Position numbers and translations under genes: made by a program. Shown here piece by piece: positions 1 through 8,001 of a stretch of DNA of 64,000 nucleotides. Each line of letters begins with the position of its first letter. Position 1 is the stretch's first letter. Source of the DNA: Elusimicrobiota bacterium (GTDB taxonomy: Bacteria; Elusimicrobiota; Elusimicrobia; UBA1565); assembly GCA_041660925.1 (NCBI GenBank), contig JBAZVI010000004.1, positions 282,575 to 346,574 of the forward strand, written 5' to 3'. The notes beneath the pieces are model-generated. The model made no database searches and was not told the DNA's origin. It saw only the letters and a program-made list of their open reading frames with translations.

Positions 1-503
1 CGCACGTGCTCGACCGAGGCGTTGAGGTTGGCCGCGAGCGTGCCGGGCTTGGCCTCGCCGTTGAGGCCCCCGAGGAGGTCCTGGAGGCTCCCCAGGGTCT
101 TGCTCAGCGCCTTCTCCATGGAGACCGAGTCCACGCCGGCCAGGAGGTCGCCGTCCTGGAGCAGTCCCGTGGCGGCATGGCCCTGGTCGATCTGGAGGAA
201 CTTCGAGCCGATGAGGCCGGTCGAGCCGACCGAGAAGGCCGCGTCGCGATAGACGGGCACGCCCTTGCGGATGCGGACGTCGACGTGGACCTTGCCGTCC
301 TCGAAGCGGATGCGGCGGACCTTGCCGACCTCGACGCCCGAGAGCTTGACCGTGGAGTCCTCGGCGAGGCCGGTGACGTCGGAGAAGGTGATGTCGAGGG
401 CGTAGCGCTTCTCGAAGGTGAAGTCCCCGAGCAGGAAGATGCCGACGGAGAGCAGGATGAGCCCCGTCAGCACGAAGGCGCCGACCTTCACCTCATTGGT
501 CAA
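1..503 (-). CDS. mlaD: MlaD-family MCE protein (partial, C-terminus off the left edge)
   Basis: Substrate-binding MCE-domain subunit of a phospholipid ABC transporter, anchored in the inner membrane and facing the periplasm. The visible 167 residues start MTNEVKVGAFVLTG, give one transmembrane helix at about residues 7-24, then the MCE signature (DVTGLAEDSTVKLSGVEVG and, further on, GSTGLIGSKFLQI). It follows mlaE and mlaF in the usual order. No ATG fits the frame: the best start is TTG at 503, preceded by GGGGA. A GTG at 491 is an alternative. Family assignment is firm; the start is inference. Confidence 0.9.
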   Translation of the reverse strand, partial: MTNEVKVGAFVLTGLILLSVGIFLLGDFTFEKRYALDITFSDVTGLAEDSTVKLSGVEVGKVRRIRFEDGKVHVDVRIRKGVPVYRDAAFSVGSTGLIGSKFLQIDQGHAATGLLQDGDLLAGVDSVSMEKALSKTLGSLQDLLGGLNGEAKPGTLAANLNASVEHV

Positions 504-520
504 TGGGTCCCCGCAGTGAG

Positions 521-535
521 CATGCCCGGATTATA
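521..535 (-). promoter_or_regulatory. TATAAT box and minimal upstream ORF before mlaD
   Basis: On the minus strand a perfect TATAAT (535-530) is followed six bases later by ATG (523-521). That ATG opens a seven-codon frame (MLTAGTH) whose TGA overlaps the TTG start of mlaD by two bases. I see no convincing -35. This could be an internal promoter with a leader peptide coupled to mlaD, or chance. Confidence 0.35.
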
Positions 536-569
536 TTGAATTTTCAATGCTTTCCGGCATCCGAGGAAC

Positions 570-1352
570 TCAGACCGCATTATTATCCTCGTCATACTCC
601 CGGAGCTTCATGCGGATGGGGCCGTCGCTGCGCCCCTCCACGAACTGCCGCACGTGCGCGTTGTGGGTGATCTTGATGATCTCGGGGTGCGCCGCCTCGA
701 GCACGCGCCCCTCATAGAGCATCGCGATGCGGTCGCCGATCTTGTAGGCCGACTTCATGTCGTGGGTCACCGCGATGGAGGTCACCCCGAGCTTGCGCTT
801 GACGTCGAGGATGAGGTCGCTGATGATGTCCGACATGATGGGGTCGAGGCCCGTGGTCGGCTCGTCGTAGAGGAGGTACTTGGGACCTGCGGCGATGGCG
901 CGGGCGAGCGAGACGCGCTTCTTCATGCCCCCGGAGAGCTGGGCCGGCTTCATGTCCTCGATGTCCTTGAGGCCGACGAGCGCGAGCTTCTCCCGCGCGA
1001 TCGAGCGGTAGCGGGATTCGGGGATGTCCGTGAGGTAGCGCAGTCCGAAGGTGACGTTCTCCCAGACGGTCAGCGAGTCGAAGAGGGCGCCTTCCTGGAA
1101 GGCGTAGCCGAACTTGCGGCGGTAGGCGGCGACTTCCACCTCGTCGCGCAGCTTCGTGATGTCCATCCCGTCGACCTCGATGATCCCCTCGTCGGGGCGC
1201 ACGAGGCCGATGACGCACTTGAGGAAGGTGCTCTTGCCGCAGCCCGAGCCCCCGATGATGACGAGGGTCTCGCCGTCGTGGACGTCGAGGTCCACCCCGC
1301 GCAGGATGTGCCGGGAGCCGAAGTTCTTGACGACCCCGGTGGCCTGGATCAC
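570..1352 (-). CDS. mlaF: MlaF-type ABC transporter ATP-binding protein
   Basis: Cytoplasmic ATPase of the Mla phospholipid transporter, 260 residues. Walker A GGSGCGKST lies near residue 35, the signature LSGGMKKRVSLARA near 140 and Walker B YLLYDEPTTGLD near 165. The H-loop follows in AVTHDM. It starts at GTG 1352, whose first bases overlap the mlaE stop in a GTGA junction, so the two are probably translationally coupled. A longer open frame running upstream into mlaE is only the out-of-frame shadow of that gene. Confidence 0.93.
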   Translation of the reverse strand: MIQATGVVKNFGSRHILRGVDLDVHDGETLVIIGGSGCGKSTFLKCVIGLVRPDEGIIEVDGMDITKLRDEVEVAAYRRKFGYAFQEGALFDSLTVWENVTFGLRYLTDIPESRYRSIAREKLALVGLKDIEDMKPAQLSGGMKKRVSLARAIAAGPKYLLYDEPTTGLDPIMSDIISDLILDVKRKLGVTSIAVTHDMKSAYKIGDRIAMLYEGRVLEAAHPEIIKITHNAHVRQFVEGRSDGPIRMKLREYDEDNNAV

Positions 1353-2140
1353 GTGATCCCCACGGCGACGAGGATCGCGGTGACGAAGTAGTCGACGACG
1401 AGCACGGCGCTCATGCTGTAGACGACCGCGGAGGTCGTGGCCTTGCCCACGCCTTCGGCGCCGCCGCTCGTGTTGAGCCCCTTGTAGCAGCTGATGTAGG
1501 AGATGCAGATCGCGAAGACGTAGGTCTTGGCGAGCCCGTGGAAGAACTGCTGGTTCCCGAGATGGTCGAAGACGTCGTGCCAGTAGACGCTCGTCGGGAT
1601 GCCGAGCTTGATGTTGGCGACGATGCAGCCGCCGATGACGCCCGAGTAGTCGGCGAAGATCGTCAGGATGGGGAGCACGACGAGGAAGGCGATCACGCGC
1701 GGGATGACGAGGTAGCGCACGGGGTCGGTCCCCAGGGTGTAGAGCGCGTCCACCTGCTCGGTCACCTTCATCGTGCCGAGCTCCGCGGCGATGGCGGCGC
1801 CGGCGCGGCCGGCGACGACGAGGGCCGTCATCACGGGGCCGAGCTCCTTGACCAGCGCGAAGCTCACGATGGTCCCGGTGAAGAGGGGCTCGTTGAAGAG
1901 GGACTTGAAGGAGGCGCCGGTCTGCAGGGCCAGCACCATGCCGGTGAACAGGCTCGTCATCACCGTGACGCCGAAGGACTCGACGCCGATGCGCATCATC
2001 TGCACGAGGGCCTGGCGCCACTCGATGCGCGAGCGCAGCACCCAGAGCACGCTCGAGCGCACGAGCAGGGAGGCGCGCCCCGAGGACTCGGCCCAGCCGA
2101 TGAGGGTCTCTCCGGCGGCCGACAGGAGGCGTTCCCTCAT
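1349..2140 (-). CDS. mlaE: MlaE-type ABC transporter permease
   Basis: Inner-membrane permease of the Mla system, 263 residues with about five hydrophobic segments. The family signature AGRAGAAIAAELGTMKVTEQVDAL is present, with an NI..GIPT loop further on. The ATG overlaps the alr stop (ATGA), so this transporter is read from the ribosomal/dnaB operon upstream. Its product should pair with the MlaF ATPase and the MlaD MCE protein encoded next. Confidence 0.93.
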   Translation of the reverse strand: MRERLLSAAGETLIGWAESSGRASLLVRSSVLWVLRSRIEWRQALVQMMRIGVESFGVTVMTSLFTGMVLALQTGASFKSLFNEPLFTGTIVSFALVKELGPVMTALVVAGRAGAAIAAELGTMKVTEQVDALYTLGTDPVRYLVIPRVIAFLVVLPILTIFADYSGVIGGCIVANIKLGIPTSVYWHDVFDHLGNQQFFHGLAKTYVFAICISYISCYKGLNTSGGAEGVGKATTSAVVYSMSAVLVVDYFVTAILVAVGIT

Positions 2141-3312
2141 CGGTCGATGTACACCCGCGGGACGCGGGCCTGGAGCCCGGTCACGACCTCGTAGGAGATG
2201 GTCCGCGACCGTTCGGCGACCTCGGCGGCCCCGATGGAGAGGGCGCCCTGGCGGCCGATGAGCACGGCCTCGTCGCCGACCCGGGCCTCGGGAGCGTCCG
2301 TCGCGTCCACCATGATCATATCCATCGTCACCGTGCCCACGATCGGGCAGCGCCGGCCCCGCAGGAGGACCTCCCCCGCGTTCGAGAGCAGCCTCGGCAG
2401 CCCGTCGGCGTAGCCGATGGGCAGCGTGGCGATGCGCGAGGGGCGGCGCGCCCGGAACGTCCCGCCGTATGAGATGCGGGTCCCGGCCGCCACATTCTTC
2501 AAAAAGACGACCCTCGTCTTCAAGGAGAGGACGGGGACGTAGCCCGGCCAGAGCCCGTAGGCGGAGATCCCGGGCCTCACCAGGTCGAAACGGCTCGACG
2601 GGTAGAGCAGCGCGCCCGCGGAGTTCGCCGCGTGCGCGAGCGCGGGACGCAGGCCGGCGTGGGAGAGGTCGCGCAGGGCGGCGCGGAAGCGCTCGAGCTG
2701 CAGGCGCGTGTACTCGCGGTCCTTCTCGGCGCTGGCGAGGTGGGTATAGACCCCCTCCAGCTCGACCGCGGGCGTCGCCGCCAGGAGCTCGGCGACGGAG
2801 AGCCCGGAGGGCCAGCTCACGCCGATGCGGCCCATGCCGGTGTCGAGCTTGAGGTGGCAGCGCAGGGGACGGAAGCGGCGGGCCGGGGCGTGCGCCTTGC
2901 GGGCGGCCTCGGCGACGAGGCGCGCGCCGTCGAGCGAGGCGACGGTGACGGTGAGCCCGCTGCGCACGGCGGCGAGCGTGCTGGGGAAGGGGTAGAGCGA
3001 GCCGAGGACGAGGATCGGGCGGCGGAGCCCCGCATCGCGCAGGGAGAGCCCCTCCTCGACGGAGGAGACCCCGAGGCGGTCGACGACGCCGGACTCGACG
3101 GCGGCGCGCGAGACCCGGGTCGCGCCATGGCCGTAGCCGTCGCCCTTGACGACGAAGAGGATGGAGACGCCGGGGCCGATGCGCCGGCGCAGCTGCAGGA
3201 GGTTGGAACGCAGCGCGCGGAGGTCGATCTCGGCCCAGGTGGGCCGGTGGAAGCGCCGCGGGAAGACGACTCTGGGAGTGCGTCCGGGCCGCGCCGCCCC
3301 GAGAGCGCTCAC
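2137..3312 (-). CDS. alr: Alanine racemase
   Basis: PLP enzyme interconverting L- and D-alanine for peptidoglycan, 391 residues. The PLP lysine sits in VVKGDGYGHG near residue 57, after the typical opening PTWAEIDLRALRSNL. The second catalytic region (ISYGGTF) and the C-terminal TVTMDMIMVD motif are present. An extra 25 or so basic residues precede the conserved start, so a later start is possible but no better site is seen. The start overlaps the dnaB stop by four bases and the end overlaps mlaE. Confidence 0.95.
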   Translation of the reverse strand: MSALGAARPGRTPRVVFPRRFHRPTWAEIDLRALRSNLLQLRRRIGPGVSILFVVKGDGYGHGATRVSRAAVESGVVDRLGVSSVEEGLSLRDAGLRRPILVLGSLYPFPSTLAAVRSGLTVTVASLDGARLVAEAARKAHAPARRFRPLRCHLKLDTGMGRIGVSWPSGLSVAELLAATPAVELEGVYTHLASAEKDREYTRLQLERFRAALRDLSHAGLRPALAHAANSAGALLYPSSRFDLVRPGISAYGLWPGYVPVLSLKTRVVFLKNVAAGTRISYGGTFRARRPSRIATLPIGYADGLPRLLSNAGEVLLRGRRCPIVGTVTMDMIMVDATDAPEARVGDEAVLIGRQGALSIGAAEVAERSRTISYEVVTGLQARVPRVYIDR

Positions 3313-4715
3313 TCGAAGGTCGCCTGCTCCTCTGCGGGCTCTTCCGCCCCGGCGGCGTCCTCGACGAAGTTCTCGAAGCGCGCCAGCTCGCTGCGGAAGA
3401 CGAGCGGGACCTTGCCGACCGGACCGTTCCTCTGCTTCGCGATGATGAGCTCGGCCTTGTGCTCGAGGGTGGGGTCGTCGCGCTTGTAGTAGCCCTCGCG
3501 GTAGATCATCCCGACGACGTCGGCGTCCTGCTCCAGGGCGCCGGATTCGCGCAGGTCCGAGAGCTGGGGGCGCGCGTCCACGCGGCCCTTCTCCTCGGTG
3601 CGGCGCGAGAGCTGGGAGAGCGCCACGACCGGCACGTTGAGGTCGCGCGCGAGCTGCTTGAGGCCGCGGGAGATCTCCGAGACCTCCTGCTGGCGGTTCT
3701 CGGTGCGGCGCGAGGAGCCGTGCATGAGCTGGAGATAGTCGATCATGACCATCCCGAGTTCCTTGCCCTTCGAGTGGAGCTCGCTGGCGAGGCGCCGCGC
3801 CCGGGTGCGCACCTGGAGCACGGTGGAGGCGTTGGAGTCGTCGATGTAGAGCGGGGCTTCGGAAAGCCGGGCGGCCGCGTTGGTGAGGTCCGTCCAGCGG
3901 TCGCGCGGGAAGAAGCCGCCGCGGACCTTGAAGACGTCCACGCGGGCCTCGGACGCGATGAGGCGCGTCATGATCGCGTGCTTGGACATCTCGAGCGAGA
4001 AGAAGGCCACGGGCCGGGCCTTCTTCGCGTTCAGCACGACGTTGGCGGCGATGTTCAGCGCGAGCGCGGTCTTTCCCTGGCTCGGGCGGGCCGCGATGAG
4101 GATGAGGTCGCCCTTCTGGAGGCCCGAGGTCATCTGGTCGAGCTTCGTCAGCCCGGTGGGGACGCCGGTGACCTCCTCCTTGCGCTGCGCGAGGCGCTCG
4201 ATCTGCTCGATGACCTCGTGCACGAGGGCCTTGGGGTCGGTGAAGCCGACGCTCGCCTGCTGCTGGGCGATCTGGTAGATCTGGCGCTCGGCCTCGTCGA
4301 GGAGCTCGGAAGTCTCCTTCTCCTCCGAGTAGGCGCGGGCGATGAGCTCGGTGCTCGAGCGGATGAGCGAGCGCAGCAGCGACTTGTCGCGCACGAGGTG
4401 GGCGTAGTGCTCGACGTGCGCGGCCGAGGAGACCTTGTGGGTCAGCTCGTTGAGGAAGTTGACCCCGCCGGCTTCCTGGAGCATCTTCTGGGCGCGCAGC
4501 TCCTCGGAGACGGTGATGAGGTCCACGACCTGCCCGCGCTCGTGCAGGGCCGCGACGACCTCGAAGATCTTCTTGTGGGAGTCCTTGTAGAAGTCGCCGG
4601 GCCGGAGGATCTCCATGCCCTTCTCGACGGCGTCCTTCTCGATGAGCATGGAGCCGAGGACGGCCATCTCGGCGTCGAGCGCCTGCGGAGGGAGCTGAAG
4701 GGTGTCGGTCGGCAT
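3309..4715 (-). CDS. dnaB: Replicative DNA helicase DnaB
   Basis: Hexameric replicative helicase, 468 residues, the normal family length. The N-terminal DnaB domain begins PPQALDAEMAVLGSML; the RecA-like domain has Walker A ARPSQGKTALALN near residue 210. The motifs MIDYLQLM and SDLRESGALEQDADV follow in order. It sits downstream of rplI as in many bacteria. A strong hairpin (4724-4745) lies nine bases before the ATG and there is no obvious Shine-Dalgarno site, so expression from the ribosomal genes may be attenuated here. Confidence 0.97.
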   Translation of the reverse strand: MPTDTLQLPPQALDAEMAVLGSMLIEKDAVEKGMEILRPGDFYKDSHKKIFEVVAALHERGQVVDLITVSEELRAQKMLQEAGGVNFLNELTHKVSSAAHVEHYAHLVRDKSLLRSLIRSSTELIARAYSEEKETSELLDEAERQIYQIAQQQASVGFTDPKALVHEVIEQIERLAQRKEEVTGVPTGLTKLDQMTSGLQKGDLILIAARPSQGKTALALNIAANVVLNAKKARPVAFFSLEMSKHAIMTRLIASEARVDVFKVRGGFFPRDRWTDLTNAAARLSEAPLYIDDSNASTVLQVRTRARRLASELHSKGKELGMVMIDYLQLMHGSSRRTENRQQEVSEISRGLKQLARDLNVPVVALSQLSRRTEEKGRVDARPQLSDLRESGALEQDADVVGMIYREGYYKRDDPTLEHKAELIIAKQRNGPVGKVPLVFRSELARFENFVEDAAGAEEPAEEQATFE

Positions 4716-4723
4716 GGAAGCAA

Positions 4724-4745
4724 AGGCGCCCCCGTGGGGGCGCCT
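4724..4745 (-). terminator. Hairpin between rplI and dnaB
   Basis: A perfect 10-bp stem (AGGCGCCCCC/GGGGGCGCCT) with a two-base loop. On the minus strand it is followed only by TTTGCTTCC and then the dnaB ATG. The U-tract is short, so it is more likely an attenuator or RNA stabiliser than a full terminator. Confidence 0.5.
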
Positions 4746-4771
4746 ATCCCGGCCCTAACGGGCGCGGGCTG

Positions 4772-5218
4772 TTAAGATCGCGGAACGACGGAGACCTTGA
4801 CCTTCGCCGAGGACTTCGGCGTCAGCCGGATCTCGACTTCGAACTCGCCGGCTTCCTTCAGCGTGGACTCCAGCCGGACGGCTTCCTTGGCGACGGTGAA
4901 GCCGGAGGCCTTCAGGCTCTTGACGATGTCGGACTTGCCGACGGAGCCGAAGAGCTTCCCGCCCTCGCCGACCGGACGAGAGAAGGAGAGCGTGACGCCC
5001 GCGAGCTTCTGCGAGACGGACTGCGCCTCGGTCTCGGTCTTGCTCTGCCGGGTCTTCAGACGCTCCTTGCCCTTCTCGTACCAGGCGATGATGGCCGGCG
5101 TGGCCTCCTGGGCGAGTCCGCGCGCGAAGAGGTAGTTGCGGGCGTAACCGAGGCGGACGTCCTTGACCTGCCCGGCCTGCCCGAGATGCTCGACGTCTTT
5201 TCGAAGGATGACCTTCAT
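4772..5218 (-). CDS. rplI: 50S ribosomal protein L9
   Basis: Large-subunit protein, 148 residues, normal length. It opens MKVILRKDVEHLGQAGQVKDVRLGYARNYL, the standard L9 start, followed by the long connecting helix and the C-terminal globular domain (RLTPKSSAKVKVSV). GGGAG lies upstream of the ATG. It is fourth in rpsF-ssb-rpsR-rplI, the conserved S6/SSB/S18/L9 cluster. Confidence 0.97.
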   Translation of the reverse strand: MKVILRKDVEHLGQAGQVKDVRLGYARNYLFARGLAQEATPAIIAWYEKGKERLKTRQSKTETEAQSVSQKLAGVTLSFSRPVGEGGKLFGSVGKSDIVKSLKASGFTVAKEAVRLESTLKEAGEFEVEIRLTPKSSAKVKVSVVPRS

Positions 5219-5249
5219 GGCGATCGACTCCCGATGTGCGGCGGAACGC

Positions 5250-5594
5250 TCAGACGGCCACGAAGGGCAACAGCGCGAGAAAACGAGCGCGCTTGATGGC
5301 CTGCGTGAGCTGCCGCTGATGCTTGGCGCAAGTCCCGGTGATGCGGCTGGAAAGGATCTTGCCGCGCTCCGTCGTGAAGTTCTTCAGGACGGGGACCTGC
5401 TTGTAATCCACGAAAGGGATCTGGTCGGCGCAGAACCGGCAGACCTTGCGCCGAGGAGCGAAGCGGCCGCCTCGGCCACCGCCTTTGCTCGGGGCGCCCT
5501 GGGAGCGCGCGGCCGGATGGGCCGCGGCGGGCGAACTCTCGACCGCCGGAGCGGCCGGGGTATGCGCCGGCGTCGGAATGGGATTCTCTAGCAT
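5250..5594 (-). CDS. rpsR: 30S ribosomal protein S18 with N-terminal extension
   Basis: Small-subunit protein that pairs with S6. The conserved core starts near residue 50 (RRKVCRFCADQIPFVDYKQ) and ends at RARFLALLPFV. Four cysteine or histidine ligands (CRFC and CAKH) suggest a zinc-binding form. The protein has 114 residues where about 75-90 is usual; the extra N-terminal 40 or so are Ala/Pro/Ser-rich and low complexity. The ATG abuts the ssb stop directly. A later start would need a codon inside the low-complexity part and none is obviously better. Confidence 0.95.
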   Translation of the reverse strand: MLENPIPTPAHTPAAPAVESSPAAAHPAARSQGAPSKGGGRGGRFAPRRKVCRFCADQIPFVDYKQVPVLKNFTTERGKILSSRITGTCAKHQRQLTQAIKRARFLALLPFVAV

Positions 5595-6026
5595 CTAGAA
5601 CGGGACCTCCTCTAGGTCTCCGGCGTCGGCCGCCGGGGCGCCTCCGGCGGCCTTGGGCGCGGGGCCCTCGGCTCCGGTGAGCGACAGGAACTGGATACGG
5701 TTCGCGACGATCTCGAAAGCGCTGCGCTTCTGGCCGTCCTTCTCGTACTCGCGCCCGGAGAGGCGCCCCTCGACGACGATCGGGACCCCCTTCTTGGCGC
5801 GGTCCTTCGCGCGCTCGGCCAGATCGCGCCAGGCGATGACGTCGATGAAGAAGGTGTCGTCCTTCCACTCGCCGGTCTTGGAGTCCTTCACGCGGCGGTT
5901 GACGGCGATGCGCATCGTGTTCTTGGCGACGCCGCTGGGGGTGAAGGCCGACTCGCCGTCGCGGACGATGCGCCCGGAGACGACGATGACGTTGACTTCG
6001 GGGAACCGGACTCCCGCGGAGGCCAT
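5595..6026 (-). CDS. ssb: Single-stranded DNA-binding protein
   Basis: SSB of 143 residues. The OB fold runs from about residue 12 to 115 (VIVVSGRIVRD, DDTFFIDVIAWRDLAE, VEGRLSGREYEKDGQKRSAFEIVA). An Ala/Gly-rich linker leads to an acidic C-terminal tip ending DLEEVPF, the usual partner-binding tail. The ATG shares one base with the rpsF stop (TAATG), so translation is probably coupled. It sits between S6 and S18 as in most bacteria. Confidence 0.96.
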   Translation of the reverse strand: MASAGVRFPEVNVIVVSGRIVRDGESAFTPSGVAKNTMRIAVNRRVKDSKTGEWKDDTFFIDVIAWRDLAERAKDRAKKGVPIVVEGRLSGREYEKDGQKRSAFEIVANRIQFLSLTGAEGPAPKAAGGAPAADAGDLEEVPF

Positions 6027-6376
6027 TACTTCGCCGCCGCCGGGGGAACGGGAGGCGCCTTCGGGCCGGTCCGCACGGGAGCGGGCTTGCGCTCCGGCGC
6101 GAGGACGGTCATCGAGCGGAGGATGTCGTCGGTGATCCGGAACTGCTGGCTCATCTTCTGGACGAGCGCGCCGGACGCCGAGAACTTCAGGTAGAAGTAG
6201 AAGCCCTCGCGCTCGTGCTTGATGACGTACGCGAGCTTGCGGCGGCCCCAGCGGTCCTCGCTGAGGATCTCTCCGCCGCCCTTCTGGATGGACTTCTTGG
6301 TCTTGTCGATGAACTCGGCCACGGCTTCGTCGGAAAGTCGGGGCTGCACGACGACGACGGTCTCATAGGTTTGCAT
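6026..6376 (-). CDS. rpsF: 30S ribosomal protein S6
   Basis: Small-subunit protein, 116 residues: YETVVVVQPRLSDE at the N-terminus, then GRRKLAYVIKHEREGFYFYLKF, with a Pro/Ala tail. It is first in its operon. On the minus strand an extended -10 (TGC TAGAAT) ends 11 bases before the ATG, so the leader is only a few bases long and no Shine-Dalgarno site fits in it. Confidence 0.96.
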   Translation of the reverse strand: MQTYETVVVVQPRLSDEAVAEFIDKTKKSIQKGGGEILSEDRWGRRKLAYVIKHEREGFYFYLKFSASGALVQKMSQQFRITDDILRSMTVLAPERKPAPVRTGPKAPPVPPAAAK

Positions 6377-6442
6377 ATAACCCGCCTATTCTAGCAAATG
6401 GTCGAGGGGCTCGACAACAGAATACTCCCCTCGGCGGCGTCC

Positions 6443-6471
6443 TTGACCCTTCCGGCGCCGCGTGCTATGCT
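6443..6471 (+). promoter_or_regulatory. Sigma-70-type promoter for the FecR-like gene
   Basis: TTGACC (6443-6448), 17-base spacer, TATGCT (6466-6471). The gene starts at 6513 behind a GAGGAG Shine-Dalgarno site, so this promoter gives a leader of about 35 bases. Confidence 0.6.
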
Positions 6472-6512
6472 CGGATTTCCCGCGCCAGCCTGTACCTTGA
6501 GGAGATTATAGC

Positions 6513-7190
6513 ATGAAACGGTCCATCCTGGTCCTCCCGCTCCTGCTCGCGCACGCGCTCGCGTCCGGAGCCGGCGGACCGGACCCGCGCTTCGCCGCGG
6601 CCGCGCGCGAGGCCGAGGTGCGCCTGGCCGCCGCGCAGTCGTCCGACGCCAAGGACCCCGCCGCCGCCGCCCGCCTCGCATCCCTGCGCGCCTGGCGCGA
6701 CGCCCTGCGCGTCTCCGCGGTCCGGGCCACGCCGGCCGACACGCTGACGCTGGTCACGGCCTCGCGGGGCTCGGCCTGGCTCCTGCGCGGCGGCCAACGG
6801 CTGCCCCCTAGGGAAACGGCCCTCCTCCGGGAAGGGGACGGGCTGTTCACGGGCCCGGACGGCCGCGTGGAGCTCCGCTTCGAGGACGGCAGCCGTCTCG
6901 TCGCGGCCCCCTCCTGCGAGCTCTCCTTCGCCCGCCTTCCCCGCCCCGGCGCCCCCGCGACGACGCTCCGCCTCTCGTCGGGACGCGTCTACTGGGAGGT
7001 CGGGACGCAGCTGCAGGGCCGTGCGGAGCTCCAGGCCGGCGCCGCGAGCGCGCGGCTCGCCTCCGGCGCGGTCGAGGCCGCCGCGCTGGCCGACGGCCGC
7101 CTCGAGCTGCGCGGCGTCGACGGCACGACGGAACTGCGCGCGCGCGCCGTCCCCTCCGCGGACGCCTGGTGGGATTCCGGGAATCCCTGA
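6513..7190 (+). CDS. Exported protein with FecR-like domain
   Basis: 225 residues. A signal peptide (MKRSILVLPLLLAHALASGAGG) is followed by an Ala/Arg-rich helix. From about residue 75 there is a FecR-type beta domain: GSAWLLRGGQRLPPRE, then LLREGDGLFTGPDGRVELRF and EDGSRLVAAP. FecR-like domains of this kind are periplasmic; without a sigma factor or TonB receptor nearby, a FecR signalling role is not supported and a stand-alone envelope role is more likely. The stop codon lies inside a palindrome (7178-7203). Function unknown. Confidence 0.7.
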   Translation: MKRSILVLPLLLAHALASGAGGPDPRFAAAAREAEVRLAAAQSSDAKDPAAAARLASLRAWRDALRVSAVRATPADTLTLVTASRGSAWLLRGGQRLPPRETALLREGDGLFTGPDGRVELRFEDGSRLVAAPSCELSFARLPRPGAPATTLRLSSGRVYWEVGTQLQGRAELQAGAASARLASGAVEAAALADGRLELRGVDGTTELRARAVPSADAWWDSGNP

Positions 7191-7203
7191 ACGGGGATTC
7201 CCG
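7178..7203. repeat. GGGAATCC-type palindrome carrying a stop codon
   Basis: GGGAATCCCTGA followed by ACGGGGATTCCC forms an inverted repeat whose loop contains the TGA of the FecR-like gene. The same pattern ends bioY at 27528-27549, and a further copy lies inside the gene at 60154 (60403-60423). Confidence 0.6.
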
Positions 7204-7260
7204 GGCCGTCTCGTCAAAGCGGGAACTCCTTCAAACCGAACGCCTCCACTGCGCAACTCC

Positions 7261-7324
7261 CTGAAAATCCGGCGCAGACGGTTCCCCCGTCGGGGGATGG
7301 ATGAACGCAGGCGCCGGATTTCAG
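7261..7324. repeat. Long inverted repeat with inner hairpin
   Basis: CTGAAAATCCGGCGC (7261-7275) pairs with GCGCCGGATTTCAG (7311-7324), with one bulged base. CCCCC/GGGGG (7284-7296) forms a second hairpin inside. The element ends four bases before the -35 of the next promoter. It may act as terminator, operator or a small mobile palindrome; compare 25725-25793. Confidence 0.6.
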
Positions 7325-7328
7325 ACGC

Positions 7329-7374
7329 TTGACAAAAAGATGATAACCGATGTACGATAGCACCGGTATCCGGT
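7329..7374 (+). promoter_or_regulatory. Promoter and palindromic operator candidate for the HTH gene
   Basis: TTGACA (7329-7334), 18-base spacer, TACGAT (7353-7358). Just downstream is ACCGG-TAT-CCGGT (7362-7374), a dyad at the expected transcription start. The gene encodes a small DNA-binding protein, so autoregulation at this dyad is plausible. Confidence 0.6.
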
Positions 7375-7399
7375 AAACCCCGCTACTGAAAGAGAGCCA

Positions 7400-7666
7400 A
7401 TGGCCCCTAAGAAGCGCCGCAAGCTCCCGCGCAAGCCGTTCGCAGGACCTCCCCCCGAGGTCATGGACATCAAGATGCTCGCACAGTATCTCGGGCTCGG
7501 CCGTTCCAAGATCTACAACCTCATCCGCCTCAAGAAGATCCCGGCCTCGCGCATCGGGCGGCAGTACCGCTTCTCCAAAGGCCTCATCGACCAGTGGCTG
7601 CGCGAGCGCCTCATCACCCGTCCCGAGGAGCCGCAGATATCCCTATTCAAGCAGTCCGCAAAATAA
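7400..7666 (+). CDS. Excisionase/MerR-type helix-turn-helix DNA-binding protein
   Basis: 88 residues with a basic N-terminus (PKKRRKLPRK) and then the excisionase-family fold: EVMDIKMLAQYLGLGRSKIYNLIR, IPASRIGRQYRF and LIDQWLRERL. That is the typical winged HTH_17 order (helix, recognition helix, wing, helix). Such proteins are phage or plasmid excisionases or small stand-alone regulators. No integrase or phage gene is nearby, so a chromosomal regulator is more likely. It has its own strong promoter and a strong terminator (7735-7766). Confidence 0.8.
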   Translation: MAPKKRRKLPRKPFAGPPPEVMDIKMLAQYLGLGRSKIYNLIRLKKIPASRIGRQYRFSKGLIDQWLRERLITRPEEPQISLFKQSAK

Positions 7667-7677
7667 TGCTGTAGGCC

Positions 7678-7724
7678 AACCCCTTCCTTAACTCCCCTTC
7701 CTTCGGGAAGGGGCAGGGGAAGGG
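7678..7724. repeat. REP-like palindrome, copy 1
   Basis: CTCCCCTTCC/GGGAAGGGG core flanked by CCTTAA and CAGGGGAAGGG. Same family as 7794, 12153, 54166, 61117, 61639 and 62317. Confidence 0.7.
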
Positions 7725-7734
7725 AGAGCTCGAA

Positions 7735-7766
7735 GAAGGCCCGCGAAAGCGGGCCTTCTCTTTTTT
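7735..7766 (+). terminator. Rho-independent terminator after the HTH gene
   Basis: GAAGGCCCGC, GAAA loop, GCGGGCCTTC, then CTCTTTTTT. A perfect 10-bp stem with a six-base T tract. Confidence 0.9.
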
Positions 7767-7793
7767 CATAACGACAGGAGAACACTTAAGACA

Positions 7794-7840
7794 GTTCCCC
7801 CTACCCCTTCCCCTTCCCGCAGGGAAGGGGAGTTGAGGAA
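7794..7840. repeat. REP-like palindrome, copy 2
   Basis: TTCCCCCTACCCCTTCC, then CCTTCCCGC and GGGAAGGGGAGTTGAGG. This orientation matches the three copies embedded in the cassette repeats at 61-62 kb. Confidence 0.7.
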
Positions 7841-7920
7841 TAACGGTTCCTCAGAACGCGCGTACGGACGACGGAGGAAACGCCGCTCCGACGGCCGACG
7901 GGGGCCCGACGAGAAAACAC

Positions 7921-7949
7921 TTGCATCCAAAAAGGCGATGTGATAGCAT
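7921..7949 (+). promoter_or_regulatory. Promoter of the small duplicated-motif gene
   Basis: TTGCAT (7921-7926), 17-base spacer, TAGCAT (7944-7949), giving a leader of about 45 bases with AGGAGG (7985-7990) before the ATG at 8002. Confidence 0.55.
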
Positions 7950-8001
7950 GCTCTCAGCTCGCTGCGACGCAGCGGCGAGACTACAGGAGGAGTTCTCTAC
8001 C

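Larger units (their letters stand above)
7667..7920. other. Intergenic stretch with two REP-like repeats and a terminator
   Basis: No coding region seen. It holds a REP-like palindrome (7678-7724), a Rho-independent terminator (7735-7766) and a second REP-like palindrome in the opposite orientation (7794-7840), then the approach to the promoter at 7921. Confidence 0.7.

Noticed and set aside
570..2021. Apparent fusion of an Arg-rich protein to the Mla ATPase
   Set aside because: The first half is mlaE out of frame; mlaF begins at GTG 1352.
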